DNA from: Saccharum officinarum
Lineage: Eukaryota > Streptophyta > Magnoliopsida > Poales > Poaceae
Reading direction: 5' to 3'
DNA length: 64,000 nt
NCBI GenBank assembly: GCA_020631735.1
Contig: CM036158.1
Coordinates: 78,483,447-78,547,446, forward strand
Shown here: positions 34,588 through 45,550 of the stretch, piece after piece
Position numbering within the stretch: position 1 is the first letter of the stretch
Layout: each line of letters begins with the position of its first letter
Program-made: the position numbers and the translations under genes
Notes under the pieces: model-generated
Databases searched by the model: none
Told to the model about the DNA's origin: nothing
Seen by the model: the letters and a program-made list of their open reading frames with translations, nothing else

Positions 34588-35054
34588 GCTTGTGTTGTCC
34601 CTTGCATTGCATTATGTCATGTTTAATTTCCCGCAATGCATCTAGAACTTGTCTAACATGGTTACGATAACCCTCCTTTGGAGGAGTGAAGAAGCCTAAC
34701 CGTGGATCAAACTTGACAAGCAACCTAGTCTTCCTTTCTCGTTTTGCATTGCATATGCATGGTTGTTGCTTTGTCATTTCTTTTCGGTTAGGTTTGAGTA
34801 ACCTCTGTGTTCGTCCATGAATAGAGAGAGCATTTGAAGCTCCCAAGGGTTCATACACTCTATTGCATGGCCATACATTGCTCCTCGAGTGTTTATTGAA
34901 TATTTTCTTAAAAATAATACTAGCCTAAGGCAAAATACTTAGAAAATCTTTAGGGTTTGAGTGAGGTCACTCATATCAGGTTCCAATTGGTGTTTATTTG
35001 AGTCTCTTTGAATTGGAACTTGATTAGGAGAAGTCGCGTTGAAAATCGGATTAA
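34588..35054 (+). other. Sirevirus B post-pol spacer
   Basis: Non-coding sequence after the pol stop. It contains a duplicated 'ttgcattgcat' string (34600 and 34743) and no PPT-LTR junction. Confidence 0.5.
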
Positions 35055-35425
35055 AAAAGGCGTTTAACAGCGACCGGACGCTGGACCGGACGCTGCATCG
35101 GACGCGGTTCTGTTTCACCACCGCGTCCGGTCCTGGTGTCCACCAGCGCGTCCGGTCATTCGAAGGGCTTCTCCAAGATCTATGACCGGACACTGCATCG
35201 GACGCGTCTCTGCTGACCACCGCGTCCGGTCCCGGCCACCACCACCGTGTCCGGTCATGCATTTTAGTTTTCCGGGCAAAATATGATCGAACTCTGTCAG
35301 CGTCAGATCGTGCATAATCGGACGCGTCCGGTCGTTCTAGAAGCTTACTGGACTGTGACCGGACGCTGCCTCCACCGCGTCCGGTCATATGACCACTGCG
35401 TCCGGTCATCGAATAAAAAGCAGAT
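35055..35425 (+). repeat. Palindromic CpG motif array, block C (outside an LTR)
   Basis: Repeated GACCGGACGC and GCGTCCGGTC units occur in both orientations, as in arrays A and B, but downstream of pol and upstream of the env-like remnant. 'aataaaaag' at about 35413 could be a weak TATA. No LTR boundary surrounds it. Confidence 0.75.
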
Positions 35426-36191
35426 TTCACCATTTTTAACCGTACGTTCGGATCGCGTGATTCTTCATCTTCCGTCTCAATCCGTCGCCAACTTGCCGAG
35501 TTCCCGAGCGCCGCCGTATCGTCGAGCCACCGCACCTCGCCGTGCCCTCGCTCCCGCGCCCTGCACCCACGCCTTCCTCGCCGCGCGCCGCGCCGTGCCT
35601 CCACGCGCGCTCCCGTGCCCACGAAGCTCGCAGCCGCAGCGCCGCCGTATCACCGCAGCAGCCGCAGCACCGCCGCCTAGCACGCCACAGCCGACCCACG
35701 CCCACCGAGCCTGAACCCGCTGCCGCTTCTCCAAACGCACGCCTTTGTTTCGAGGCCCGCACCCTCTGCCGAAGAACCCTAACCCTAGCCACCCGAACCC
35801 GTTCGTCGAGGCGTTTTTTATGAAGTTTTCAACTCCACGAACTTCTCCGTCTCTGTAAGGGTTTCGATCGTCGTTTCTAGGCTAGCGTGTCGAGGTCTTC
35901 TTCCATTCATCGGATCTTCGCTCTTTCGAGGTAGCCATCGTGATCCTTTCATATCTTATCTAATATGCTTGCTCTCATTAGGATCTTACTCATCTTTTAG
36001 ATAATATATGTTGCTTATAGTAGATCCATCTATTCTATCGTTTCAGTTTGTCCTGTCAGTGCTGTGTGTGTCAGGTGATCAGTTGTAAATCCGAGGCCAA
36101 GCCTATGGATATGGATTGAGGCCAAGCCTCATGAGTGTCAGTTCATCATCTGTTACTTTCTAGTGTTTCTCAGATATAGCAGTTTGTTAGT
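35426..36191 (+). other. GC-rich leader-like region before the env-like remnant
   Basis: CCGCC-rich sequence (35500-35800) has open frames on both strands rich in Arg, Ala and Pro, as composition predicts. It is followed by AT-rich sequence with repeated 'gaggccaagcct' (36091 and 36119). It looks like an untranslated leader with a possible intron ('gaggtagccatcgtgatc' near 35930). Confidence 0.4.
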
Positions 36192-36527
36192 ATGGTTCGC
36201 TGCAAGAACGCTGGTGGTGCACCTAGTGACCGGACGAGAGTCCCCTAGGAGACAGGGTAGCTCGCGGCAAGCGAGTGAAGATAGCTGCCAAGAAGAGAAA
36301 GAGAACACTTACAGAGGCAGAGGTGGCTCAGGCAGTTGCAGATGCAGCAGAGGCAGCTGAGAGAGGTGGCAGGAGTAGTGGCGTACGTATTGGCGAGAGT
36401 TGCTTTCACCTTAAAGGTCGCTAGCTCGGTACAGAGGGCCACAGAAGAGACAGTTGGAATACACCTGCGAGCAGCCTACAGAGGACTAGAGGGGACTGAG
36501 GAGCAGACAATCACTCTCCACAGCGTC
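36192..36527 (+). pseudogene. Sirevirus env-like ORF remnant, cut by the gap
   Basis: It begins 'MVRCKNAGGAPSD' at 36192. After two stops and a frame change there is a Lys/Arg-rich then Ala/Glu-rich stretch ('KIAAKKRKR', 'AEVAQAVADAAEAAERGG'). The position downstream of pol and the start style match the extra 3' ORF (often called env-like) of grass Sireviruses. Its role is unknown. Only the first 110 codons or so are present before the N gap. Confidence 0.5.
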
Positions 36528-36627
36528 NNNNNNNNNNNNNNNNNNNNNNNNNNNNNNNNNNNNNNNNNNNNNNNNNNNNNNNNNNNNNNNNNNNNNNNNN
36601 NNNNNNNNNNNNNNNNNNNNNNNNNNN
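36528..36627. other. Assembly gap of exactly 100 N
   Basis: A run of 100 N is the usual placeholder for a gap of unknown size. Sequence left of it is Sirevirus interior. Sequence right of it is unrelated. Confidence 0.98.
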
Positions 36628-37690
36628 AGATTAAATAACATGTCTAAGTTTTTGTAGCAAACCATCGCTATGTTTACTTGCCTCGAGACGACGATGCAAA
36701 AACGTGAGCAAAGAATGATCCAAAGGTGCACCACCTGTTCAAACATCATCACCTTAGAAAATAAAACTCACATACATTCACAAAATGACACATACATCGC
36801 TTCTACGGCCTACGCTATCGTTTCCCCCAAAACAGTGACCAAACAATCAATAAACAGTAGGAACCCTGCTTTACATTTTTGTTGTGGATAAATTACTTGT
36901 TCAAAAATTATTAAACTTTTACACAAGATGGAAATCACCATTATCTACAACATTTATATAAACCAATCTAGCACATGAGATCTCAAGGATGGCATAAACA
37001 ACCTCTGAACTTAACTGAACTTTTCTGACGACCAAAACAGGACAGCAAACTTCTAAAATACATAACTGCAGTTATACTCGTACAAAATCTATAATATTAC
37101 CAATCTAAAAAGGTTAGGAAAAACACTACAACTTTTATTCAGATCATAAGTTCAAAATCATTCATTAAGATAGTCAAAAATAGATTAGATATAAAACTGT
37201 CCAGATTCTCATCACTGAAAAACAGTCATATTAGAATGACCATATCTCATCAACATACAGGGGATATGAGGCTAATCTTGGAGTCAAAAGAAAGGTATTG
37301 GAGTCCTCTACAACTTGTCAACAATGGAAAAAATTATTGAGGCCACTAAGATGCCCTAAATATTCGATGAACACAGACTACACACCCTTCAAAACATGGA
37401 ATCCACATCAAGCGATTTACTTCCAACAAACACCCTCTAGACAAGCAATTTAATCCAGAAAAATTAAAACACTGAAGTGGATTAAGGTTTAACGTCTCAC
37501 CTGGAATCCACAGCAAGCATGGCAACAAAGCATCGGCGATCGACCTCTTTCTTCCTTCCTCTTCTCCACCTTATGGCGATTCCCACCGCTACAACTCTCT
37601 TACCGTTCCAATCTACGCCGAATGTGGTATGGCCATCAAGGACAGCGAGGGAACAAGAGATTGAGACCAAAATGAAGAGATGAGAACATC
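36628..37690. other. AT-rich repeat-like sequence, unclassified
   Basis: There are no open frames of note. Base composition and style resemble an untranslated or LTR part of a retrotransposon on the minus strand, but I see no PBS, PPT or paired LTR. Confidence 0.3.
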
Positions 37691-37691
37691 C

Positions 37692-39160
37692 CTAACCGTC
37701 TTGGGAAGAACGGAAATGATGATGATAGTGATGGCGACGACGACGGCAAGAACCGAAATTATCTTTCCATCCATAGGTAGAACATCGAAAACAAGTTCGT
37801 ATGCTACCTGGTGTTTGTTTTAGTTCAAGCTGCTCTTGGAGCCCGAAATGGACTCTAACTTGATATGTATTGGGCCTCATCTTAACTTGGACGCCCACGG
37901 TTATCTTCTATGGTGGTGGCTAATGAGGAGGACATCCTTGAGGTGTTCTCCACATGGTTGGGGCATGCTCCAACTTGGTCTAGGGTCCTAAGTATGAATG
38001 ACAAACCCACGATGACATCATAGTATCCGCCAGAAACAACTACAGCTTGGTGTGTTGATTTGAAGACCTTGCCAATATGATATTGATGTGGTACTAGATC
38101 CATTAGAAAGATTATCAAACAAGATAATTGACCTCAATCGCGATCAGATGGATGAGCTATGCCTTTTCCAATGAAGCACTATCGGGCAGCCAACGAACCG
38201 AATGTTGGGCTTCAATGAGGTTGCACTCCAAGATCAGTCTTGTGGATGTTGTATATGTCCTATCAATTGTAAAGGCCATAGAAAGCGTCTTTCCCAAGTT
38301 CACATCATCCTCATTATTGTTCCTAAGTATATTGAAAGTAACGCCATTAGGCACCATCAAATTTTTATGTATATTGTTTTGCAAACATAGAAATGAGCTC
38401 ACCATGTATTTGATGGTCATATCTTTAGGTATCATATCCTCATCATCCTCGCCTTTTTGATAGCAAACCGTCCTCGGTTTACCTTAGTTGGAGGACGTGT
38501 TGTAGGGAATAGCCAACAATGCTCTCTTTCTTGTGACTTATCATGTTTCTTTAAAACAAAACTTGACGAACTTGCCATGACAAGATTATAGCCATTGTAG
38601 CCCTCTAGTTGATCATAAGGAGATTTCATATTTGAACAAATGCAGACACGATGCACCATATACTCTCATTTATAATTATATTTGCCAATAAAGTGATAGA
38701 TATATCTTGATAACCATGGTAACTCAGCACATACAAATTTTTTCTTCAAATTACTCGGAGCACACTAGTATCAAATTCGATATAACCCAAAGTATGCAAA
38801 GAAGACAACAATTTCAATTTATCTTGTTCAGTAGCAATAATAGGAAAGAAAATTTGTACTTTCAGCATAAGTATGTGCGGCTCCAAAACAAAAGAATCAA
38901 TGTCGTTCACAAGTTGTGACACAGGATTAATCATAGCACTATCACCACAACTCTTCTTTATCACAACAATCAATAGGAAAAACTACTTGTGACCTAGGTA
39001 AATCAAGAGAAGGTTCTAATATAGCATTATTAGCATCAATGGTGGGCAAATTCAGCATATCAAGAGAGCTCTTACCTGAAACAATGACATGTTCTTTTTC
39101 TTTCACACTGTCATCGTTATTGTGTACATGCTGCAAGATATTAGGTCCAACAATAGGCAA
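37692..39160 (-). pseudogene. Repeat-derived coding remnant, unclassified
   Basis: A series of minus-strand frames follow one another: 39160-38942, 38973-38746, 38659-38432, 38435-38157, 38118-37882. They contain segments such as 'LPTIDANNAILEPSLDLP', 'CDKEELW', 'LLSSLHTLGYIEFD' and 'KSPYDQLEGYNGYN'. The order and consistent strand suggest one degraded protein. The style reminds me of repetitive transposon-associated proteins in grasses. I cannot assign a family, and no catalytic motif is visible. Confidence 0.4.
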
Positions 39161-39180
39161 AGCAATATGTTTATTTTGTA

Positions 39181-39272
39181 ACCACCTCTTGCTCGTCGAG
39201 GCTCGTCGTGTGCCCGTTACTTATGTGACCAGCGGTGAAAAAGACAACCCGCTCTTTTCAAGAAAACATATA
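39181..39272 (-). pseudogene. Partial degenerate copy of the F-box gene 3' region
   Basis: 39181-39272 aligns with 39538-39640: 'acctcttgct.gtcgaggctc.tcg.gt' and 'agcggtgaa.aagacaacc..gctcttttca'. It lacks about 12 bases in the middle. It lies 270 bp downstream of the main copy in the same orientation. Confidence 0.7.
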
Positions 39273-39428
39273 CAAGGTAGAGAGATATTTGATGTGAACT
39301 CTCAATCTAACTAATAAAAAAATCATGTGTCAGTACAAGTCCCCTTGCATCTGATATATTGTCCACTAGACAACTTATCTAAATAATAGTAACATCTTGC
39401 ATGATCACTGAATCAAGAACCATAGCCA

Positions 39429-41225
39429 TCATGGGTCATCCTCGTCCATGGCGAGCGAGGATAGGTATGACGTCCGGTCCATCTCGTACCCATGCAAGTT
39501 CTCCCACGACAGACCACCATGGCGATTCGCTACCTTCTCCACCTCTTGCTTGTCGAGGCTCATCGCGTACACGTCACCTGTCTGGTCGTCGACGCTCCCA
39601 GCGGTGAAGAAGACAACCCCGCTCTTTTCACACATCCACTGCAGCTGGATCCACGTCGTCTCGGCCGGCAGGAACCGACCCACCACCTCGATTACCTGCC
39701 GGGCTCGGGCTGATCCCATAGGCATGTGCCGTTGGTGGCACTCCGGCCGGTGACCACGACAATGGCGACGCTCCGTTTGACCATCGCCGGGCTGGGGTAG
39801 GATGCCTTTTCAACAACCTGGACGACGCGCAGCCTCCCCTCCGGCGACACGCCCAGCAGCGTGTTGCTGGCGGGGTCGTTTCCGGTGTCTGGCATGTGCA
39901 CGTGCTGTGCCTGCAGCGTGTCGAGGCGCAGCGCGAACACCATGGTCTTTGCATGCCAGTACACCACCTTGTGGAGCACGACGCTCTTGCCCGCCGCCAT
40001 TGCTGCCATCTGCTTTTTGCCCAGACGTCTGGCATCGGTCACCTTTTCCTCGGGGCCCACCGGCCGCTGTCGGACGCGTAGGTCCGGCAAGCAGTAAAGC
40101 CGCGCCGGCAGTACACGAGCAGCACGTTGTAAGAGGACGGTGCTCTCGGCGAGTCCGTGCCGTGACTCCGATCGAGTGGCAGAGCTCGGATTTCGCAGCT
40201 GGGTATTCCACGTACAGAAAACGTCCGAGGTAAATAAGCAGCAGTTATAAGCAAAGTAAAAGTTCTAAACATAGTGATATAGTGTCATTGTCTCTAATAA
40301 TTAAGAAACATTAGAAAACAAGAAGGCTACTACAATGTAACTCTAGGATCCCTTTTTTGAAACAGATTAATGATATCATCGTCTTTGACTTACTGAAGAA
40401 TTCTCTCTCAATAAATATGACTAACCAATTATTCAAATATTCATTACCCATTTTATTCCAATCCAAAAAAATAGAAAACAAATTTTTGAATCCTTACTCT
40501 GAAGAATGGATCTGACTGTGCTCTCGGCGAGTCCCTGCCGTGACTCCCATAGTCCGATCGTCGTTGTCGTCGTCATCGTCGGCGGTGACGATGGTAGAAG
40601 CATACGGTCGCACGAATTCCTTGCCGCTGAGGGACGGGAGGACAGTAACTTCCCCGGTCATTGGGTTGCACACGCATAGCTTCAGTGCCCGCTCGCGCTT
40701 CCCGCGCTGGAGCTCGAAGACGACGAGGCCGTTCCGGGAGGCAACGAGTCTAGATGAGTCGAACAGGCCGTCGTCCAGGCCTTCCACGAGTGCGTTCAGC
40801 GAGGGCTGCCGAAGGGCGAGTCGGCGCGAGGCGGACGCGGTGGCGGCAAAGCGTGGCACGGCGCCTCGGCGGTGCAAGTAGAAAAAACCAAGGGCGAGGC
40901 TGCGAACGTAGGGCCGGCAGCGCCTACTGCGGCAGATGAAGGCGGCCTCGCCGGAGACCAGGCGGCACCACCGCTTGCATGTGGCCGCGCAGCGGACCAG
41001 ATCGGAGAAATCCAGCAAGCCGGCGAAGATGCCGACGAGGATCTCATCCGTGAGCGGCGTGCCGTCCTCGTCGCCTTGCGCGATCGTGTCGACCGGCGCC
41101 CGCGCCCGCTTGGAGGGCCTGTTTCGACGGACGGCCAGCCAGCCCCTGGTGCTACTGCTATGCTCCGCAGCTGCCACGGAATAGTAGGGCCGGGAAGAGA
41201 GGCGGGCTCGGCGCGGCGGCGGCAT
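39429..41225 (-). pseudogene. F-box protein gene (grass-type), frameshifted
   Basis: Residues 57-97 from the ATG at 41225 form an F-box ('PLTDEILVGIFAGLLDFSDLVRCAATCKRWCRLVS'-like), the SKP1-binding part of SCF ubiquitin ligases. The C-terminal part has the pattern of grass F-box proteins with an associated substrate domain ('NPMTGEVTVLPSL', 'YNVLLVYCRRGF', 'VVYWHAKTMVFALRL', 'SGVVFFTAG'). An intron 40497-40199 with GT/AG borders keeps the frame. Then frame changes near 40051-40060 and near 39691-39712 break the reading. Both fall in G/C runs, so sequencing error cannot be excluded. It ends at 39429. As written it is non-functional. If the indels are errors it is a one-intron F-box gene. Confidence 0.7.
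40140..40547. repeat. 30-bp direct repeats around the F-box intron
   Basis: 'gtgctctcggcgagtcc.tgccgtgactcc' occurs at 40140-40169 and 40518-40547 with one mismatch, spaced 378 bp. One copy lies in each flanking exon and the AT-rich intron lies between. Confidence 0.9.
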
Positions 41226-41239
41226 CGCGTTCGCTGCAT

Positions 41240-43100
41240 GCAGGTGCAGCCAGATCGTTTATTGGTTCAATGGCCGCCTTTGATAGCTTAAGGATTAAGG
41301 AGAAGATGCATGTTGATACGGACTTTGGCAGCCCAATTAAGACTATCCAATGTCAGTTTCCCGTTCTCATCTATGGAGACATATATTTTCATCACGGTCC
41401 ACGTGGGGGGTCCGTGCTGTTAATTTATCTAAACCGGGTGTCATCAACTACAAGACCGACCCACTTTAGGCCAAATCAACTACGCTGATCCCTAGGAGAG
41501 TGTCATCTGCACCTCCATTATCAGGATCAATAAGAAGAGTTACATTCTATGAACCAATCATCAAGACTTCACATAACTTGATCACCACACGATTGGAAAT
41601 AATTAACAAGTTACATCATTGCTTTTGAATACAGGTGGAAAATTAAAATAGTATCTAGGTGATTCATTGATAAAACCCCACGTTCTAAGTTTATTCTCAT
41701 TCTCTTTATTATTGGCATCAGAGTAACGGCAGCCCTTTGGGGACGCTCGTCCACAGTCTGCTACACCTCGACTTCACTTAAGCTTGGCTCAAATGGTCAT
41801 CGAGTCTGATGTACCTGCAAAACAACTTATCGGCAGTGCCATGAGTACATTTCGTACTCAGAGGCCTTATTCCAACATACATACTTGGTGGATGCAAAAG
41901 AATTAATAGGCATTTGTTGTTTGCTTGCTTAAAAGCATGGCATTCGTTAAGAAATGTGATGCTCATGAATCTACTTAGCAATTACATTTACATGTATCAA
42001 TTGAGAACAACAATGAAGTGATGAACTTTATAATTCATCTCATATCTAAGTTCATTCATTCTCACCACACTGAGTCTAGAGAGAGAATAACCGAACAATT
42101 CTGTCTGAAGACTTAAGGCTTTCGAAAGGATAGATATATAACTGTACCCACACGGACACCAAGGGCGAGCCTCCATACCCGTGCCCGGATAAGGGTTGAC
42201 TCGAGGTTCTGACCTTTTCTCAATGTGGCTTTCGAATCCACAAACGGTTTGAATGGGCCAAGGTAATGGCATCTCATCTACCTCGTGTCACCCCTCGCGC
42301 CGAATCCGATAAGCAAGTCACCACTAAGTACTCAGCTTAATGCTCCCATACGTGACATATGGTCTGTATAGGTGGTTACTCAAACTTACTATCCCATGAA
42401 CGGTCCTTAGCTACTCCACGAGCTACGTCACTTAAGATCCAACACTCACAGTGACCTTACCCCTCGCTTGAGTAGAGATTAACAATTGATCGTCACTTAA
42501 TAAATTCAAGTTAAGGGTTGGTCCTTAGTCAGACTTAACAAGTTTCATCAGGTTGAGCCCTTGCAATTGCAAGTTTTTATGTGATTATTTTATCCTGGTG
42601 ATGTTTCTACACATGCGATAGTGAGTTCCCACTCACACCTGACTTCTATCGATACTAGCCAAACTAAACATATTAAGCGCTCAAAACCCAATGAGTAAGT
42701 AAGGGGCTCTGATTAGCTTAAGTGAGTTGGCCTAACTTAGTGAGACAAGATTTAATATATAGTTAATCATCTTTAATTAATGAAATGCAAGACTCATAAT
42801 GAATAGACAAATATGTATCCAAAATAGGAATAATAGTAGTGGTGTCTGCTTGTCATGAAGTCCTGATGATCAAGAGTGATCATGACTACCCATATGCGTT
42901 ACTCACATATTATGTAGACCTGTAAGAGCGAAACACATCATAAGAGTTGGAGATCAAAAAGTGAGAAAATTGGGAGACAAAGTGGTACACTTGTGATGGA
43001 TGACAGAGGATCATTGGAAGATAGATTAGTGATGCATTGATGTTCATCTAGGTATCTGATAGGGTGGTCAAGTCCTAGGGTTAAGTGTTAACATGAATAA
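41240..43100 (-). other. Repeat-like non-coding region, possible LTR retrotransposon remnant
   Basis: No gene is seen. Strings such as 'cacacctgacttctatcgatactagcc' (complement) and 'ctcaatgtggctttcgaatccac' have the look of grass gypsy LTR or leader sequence on the minus strand. No LTR pair or PBS was identified. Confidence 0.3.
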
Positions 43101-43109
43101 AAATTCATG

Positions 43110-43776
43110 AATTATAGCCAGATGGTCCGCGGTTCACCTAGACGATCTGCGGGAGCATTCCTGAAGAGTGGAAGTTTAATCTGGGCTCTAGGTGTTCTGG
43201 TGGAATGTTCCAGTGTTCTACTAGTCGGTCCACTGGTGCGTTGGAATGTTTCTCAGAACGGTCTGAGCATGCAAGGAGAGGGCGAGAGCAAAAAAACAAT
43301 CATGGAAAAGGAGTTGAGTCTTCTAGTGCCAATATGGTGTAGAAGAAAAATTCAAATGCATCTCGTAATAAGAAGAAGAACAAGCAAGAGAACAACTCGA
43401 AGCCTAAGCAAACAATCACTTTTAAGAAGAAAAAGAACAAAGAAGATGGTTGCTTTGTTTGCGGGAGCGATGAGCATTGGGCAAGTGCGTCCCCAGACCG
43501 CAAATTTAAGCAAGAAAAGAAATCAGCAAACATGGTTGTTAGCGAGGCTGAAGGAGGAACATTTGGGTATAGAAATTCTTTACCTATTGTTCTTTCAGTC
43601 TGTCATTTGCCTGAGTAGTGGATGGACACAGGAGCCAATATAAATGTGTGTGTTGATGCTTCTTTGTTTTCTTCTTATCGGGTCGGTGGGATTGGAGCCT
43701 TACTGATGGGGAACGGGTCCCATGCATGTGTTCTTGGTGTTGGTACGGTCATCCTGAAGTTTACTTTGGGAAAGAC
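43110..43776 (+). pseudogene. Ty1/copia gag end and protease remnant
   Basis: Lys-rich sequence leads to a zinc-knuckle-like 'CFVCGSDEHWASAS' (from 43452), in which the last Cys is Ser. Then comes 'HLPEW' with TAG at 43616-43618 where Trp is expected, and 'MDTGANINVCVD', the protease active-site region with DTGA intact. After 'LLMGNGS' and 'VLKFTLGKT' the sequence stops abruptly at 43776, where the Athila-like LTR starts. It is probably the same element as the copia tail at 51345-52783. Confidence 0.75.
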
Positions 43777-45355
43777 GGGCTAATAAATGATCACCAACAT
43801 AGGTTTAGGGTGTCAACTAATGAAATTTCACGAGTTTTGATGAATCTATATTTTGCAGGGGATTATTAGAATAATTCAGGAATTGATATCTTCCACAAGA
43901 AGGAACCCATGTCAATCGGCCTAATCTTCACGTCACGAATACACAAGAGGCTTCTAGAGGACACCAGAGGACTCCACGAGGAGGACCACCATGAGGCGCC
44001 GCCAGGTGGGGCCGACCGGCCCCTAGCCACCGCCCCTCGGCTCCTTCCTTTGCAAGCTACTTCAACCGCCTCCAAGGATGCATCCTAACCCTACGTGAAG
44101 GTCGATTTGATCCAAGGCCACGGTTCCATGCTCTAGGCTATATAAACGAGGCCCTAGACCCCCCTCCAAAGGAGAATTCATTCAATCAATCATCAACTAA
44201 AAAACAGAAGACCAACCAGCAACTCTCATCTCCTTAGAGCTCCATCAGATCTAGGCATAGCTAGATTAGAATTAGAAGTAGAGGAGTCAAGCAGCCTTGG
44301 GCTCCAGATCTAGTCAAGAGGAGCTTGGTAAATCTAGTTCTTCTCTCTTGTATCAACATTGTTCTTCAGATATTCATCTAGTTCTTCTAGTTCTTGATCT
44401 AGTTCATGTTCTAGTTCTTCATGTTCTAATTGTTTATGTTCTAGTTCATAATTGTTCTAGTTCATCATTGTCTAGTTCTAGTTCATTATTCTTGATCATT
44501 ATTCTTGATACATTAGATATGATTTTGTTCTTAATCTATATTATATCCTTGATTATAATGAGATTAGTCTGCTTTGATTATATATTTGGCATATATAGTT
44601 TATCATTATGTTTATACACATGTTTGCAAAGCACTCACCTTATTGAGTCATGGTTGGGTGGTCAACATTGTGTAAGTGTGGTACTTATACACTATTTACC
44701 TATAAATGCACTCTATACTCCAGGCCATATGGTAGATCACGGGTATGACATTCCTGTTGAGTCCTTTGTAGTCCACTCCCCGAGTGTAGAAATTAGTAGA
44801 ACACGATCTCATTACTTAGTTGTTATTCTATTTCTCAGCTTCGTAATGGAGATGTTTCTTGTTTATGGATATGAGATAACCTAGCTAACGATTGCCTGAT
44901 ATAATTGCACTAATCAATGTAGATTATGACTAATAGTTAATGGATTACTTAGGAGTTATTCTCTTACTTTATATTCTGATCAATAACTTGCCATAGTAGT
45001 ACTGCTCTAAGGAATATCATCTGAATGGTCTGATTATCATATATTTTGTCTCTTTTTATTTGATTGATTCCTATTTGAGAGTAAAGGATAGTGATTTCGA
45101 ATATTCATATCACATGTGTAGAGTAGCATTTAATTAATATGTGCTCCTCTGTTTGTTCTCCTTTGGTTAAATATTAATAACGATACCTAGGATAAACTTG
45201 GGTGAAATGCTACAACGGGTGTATTTATCTATGCGCTTGCGATATATACTTTAATATCTTTATATAGTTAAGTGGCATGAGTACAATACAACCACACTCT
45301 TGGTGTCATGTTGGGGATGACAACCTAACGTGAGTGATGCTAAGAAGTGTCAACA
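43777..45355 (+). repeat. 5' LTR of the Athila-like element (5'-truncated)
   Basis: It matches 49735-51338 over its whole length from 'gggctaataaatgatcacc' to 'caaca'. Its start does not have the TGTTAAC seen in the 3' LTR. A TATATAAA box lies at 44139. By eye I counted 2 mismatches in one 120-bp stretch and 8 in another. Confidence 0.85.
44139..44146 (+). promoter_or_regulatory. TATA box of the Athila-like 5' LTR
   Basis: TATATAAA within 'ggctatataaacgaggccc'. The same sequence lies at 50119-50126 in the 3' LTR. Confidence 0.6.
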
Positions 45356-45363
45356 AGCATTTC

Positions 45364-45376
45364 TGGCGCCGTTGCC
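45364..45376 (+). other. Primer binding site, TGGCGCCGTTGCC (tRNA-Asp type)
   Basis: It lies 8 bases after the LTR end, in the usual grass gypsy context 'tttctggcgccgttgccgggg'. Confidence 0.75.
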
Positions 45377-45550
45377 GGGGAGGCAACGGAATGGCACACT
45401 AAGTTAGAAAACATTCATAAGAGTATAAACACACTTCCACATCTAGGAACACTCTTACACATGTGATATTCGATTTACATCACTTGATCCTTTACTCTAA
45501 CAAGTTCACTCTGTCTTTTGTCTATTTTTTTATCTTATGTAGGGTGATGT

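Larger units (their letters stand above)
27362..36527 (+). mobile_element. Sirevirus (Ty1/copia) family B, cut off on the right by the assembly gap
   Basis: 5' LTR 27362-28962, Met-tRNA-type primer binding site, gag 29017-31349, pol to 34587, a long non-coding region with a second palindrome array, and an env-like remnant running into the N gap. No 3' LTR is seen. It is inserted into LTR A, with candidate target-site bases CTGTG at 27357-27361. Order and motifs match grass Sireviruses. Several stops and frameshifts make it non-autonomous. Confidence 0.85.

Noticed and set aside
35283..35823. Arg/Ala/Pro-rich frames on both strands near 35.5 kb
   Set aside because: Composition effect in the GC-rich leader-like region of Sirevirus B. 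The strands mirror each other and no domain is recognisable.
38300..38660. Possible kinase or nuclease domain in the 37.7-39.2 kb remnant
   Set aside because: No catalytic motif could be found; only a consistent strand and repeat-like style, so I left it unclassified.
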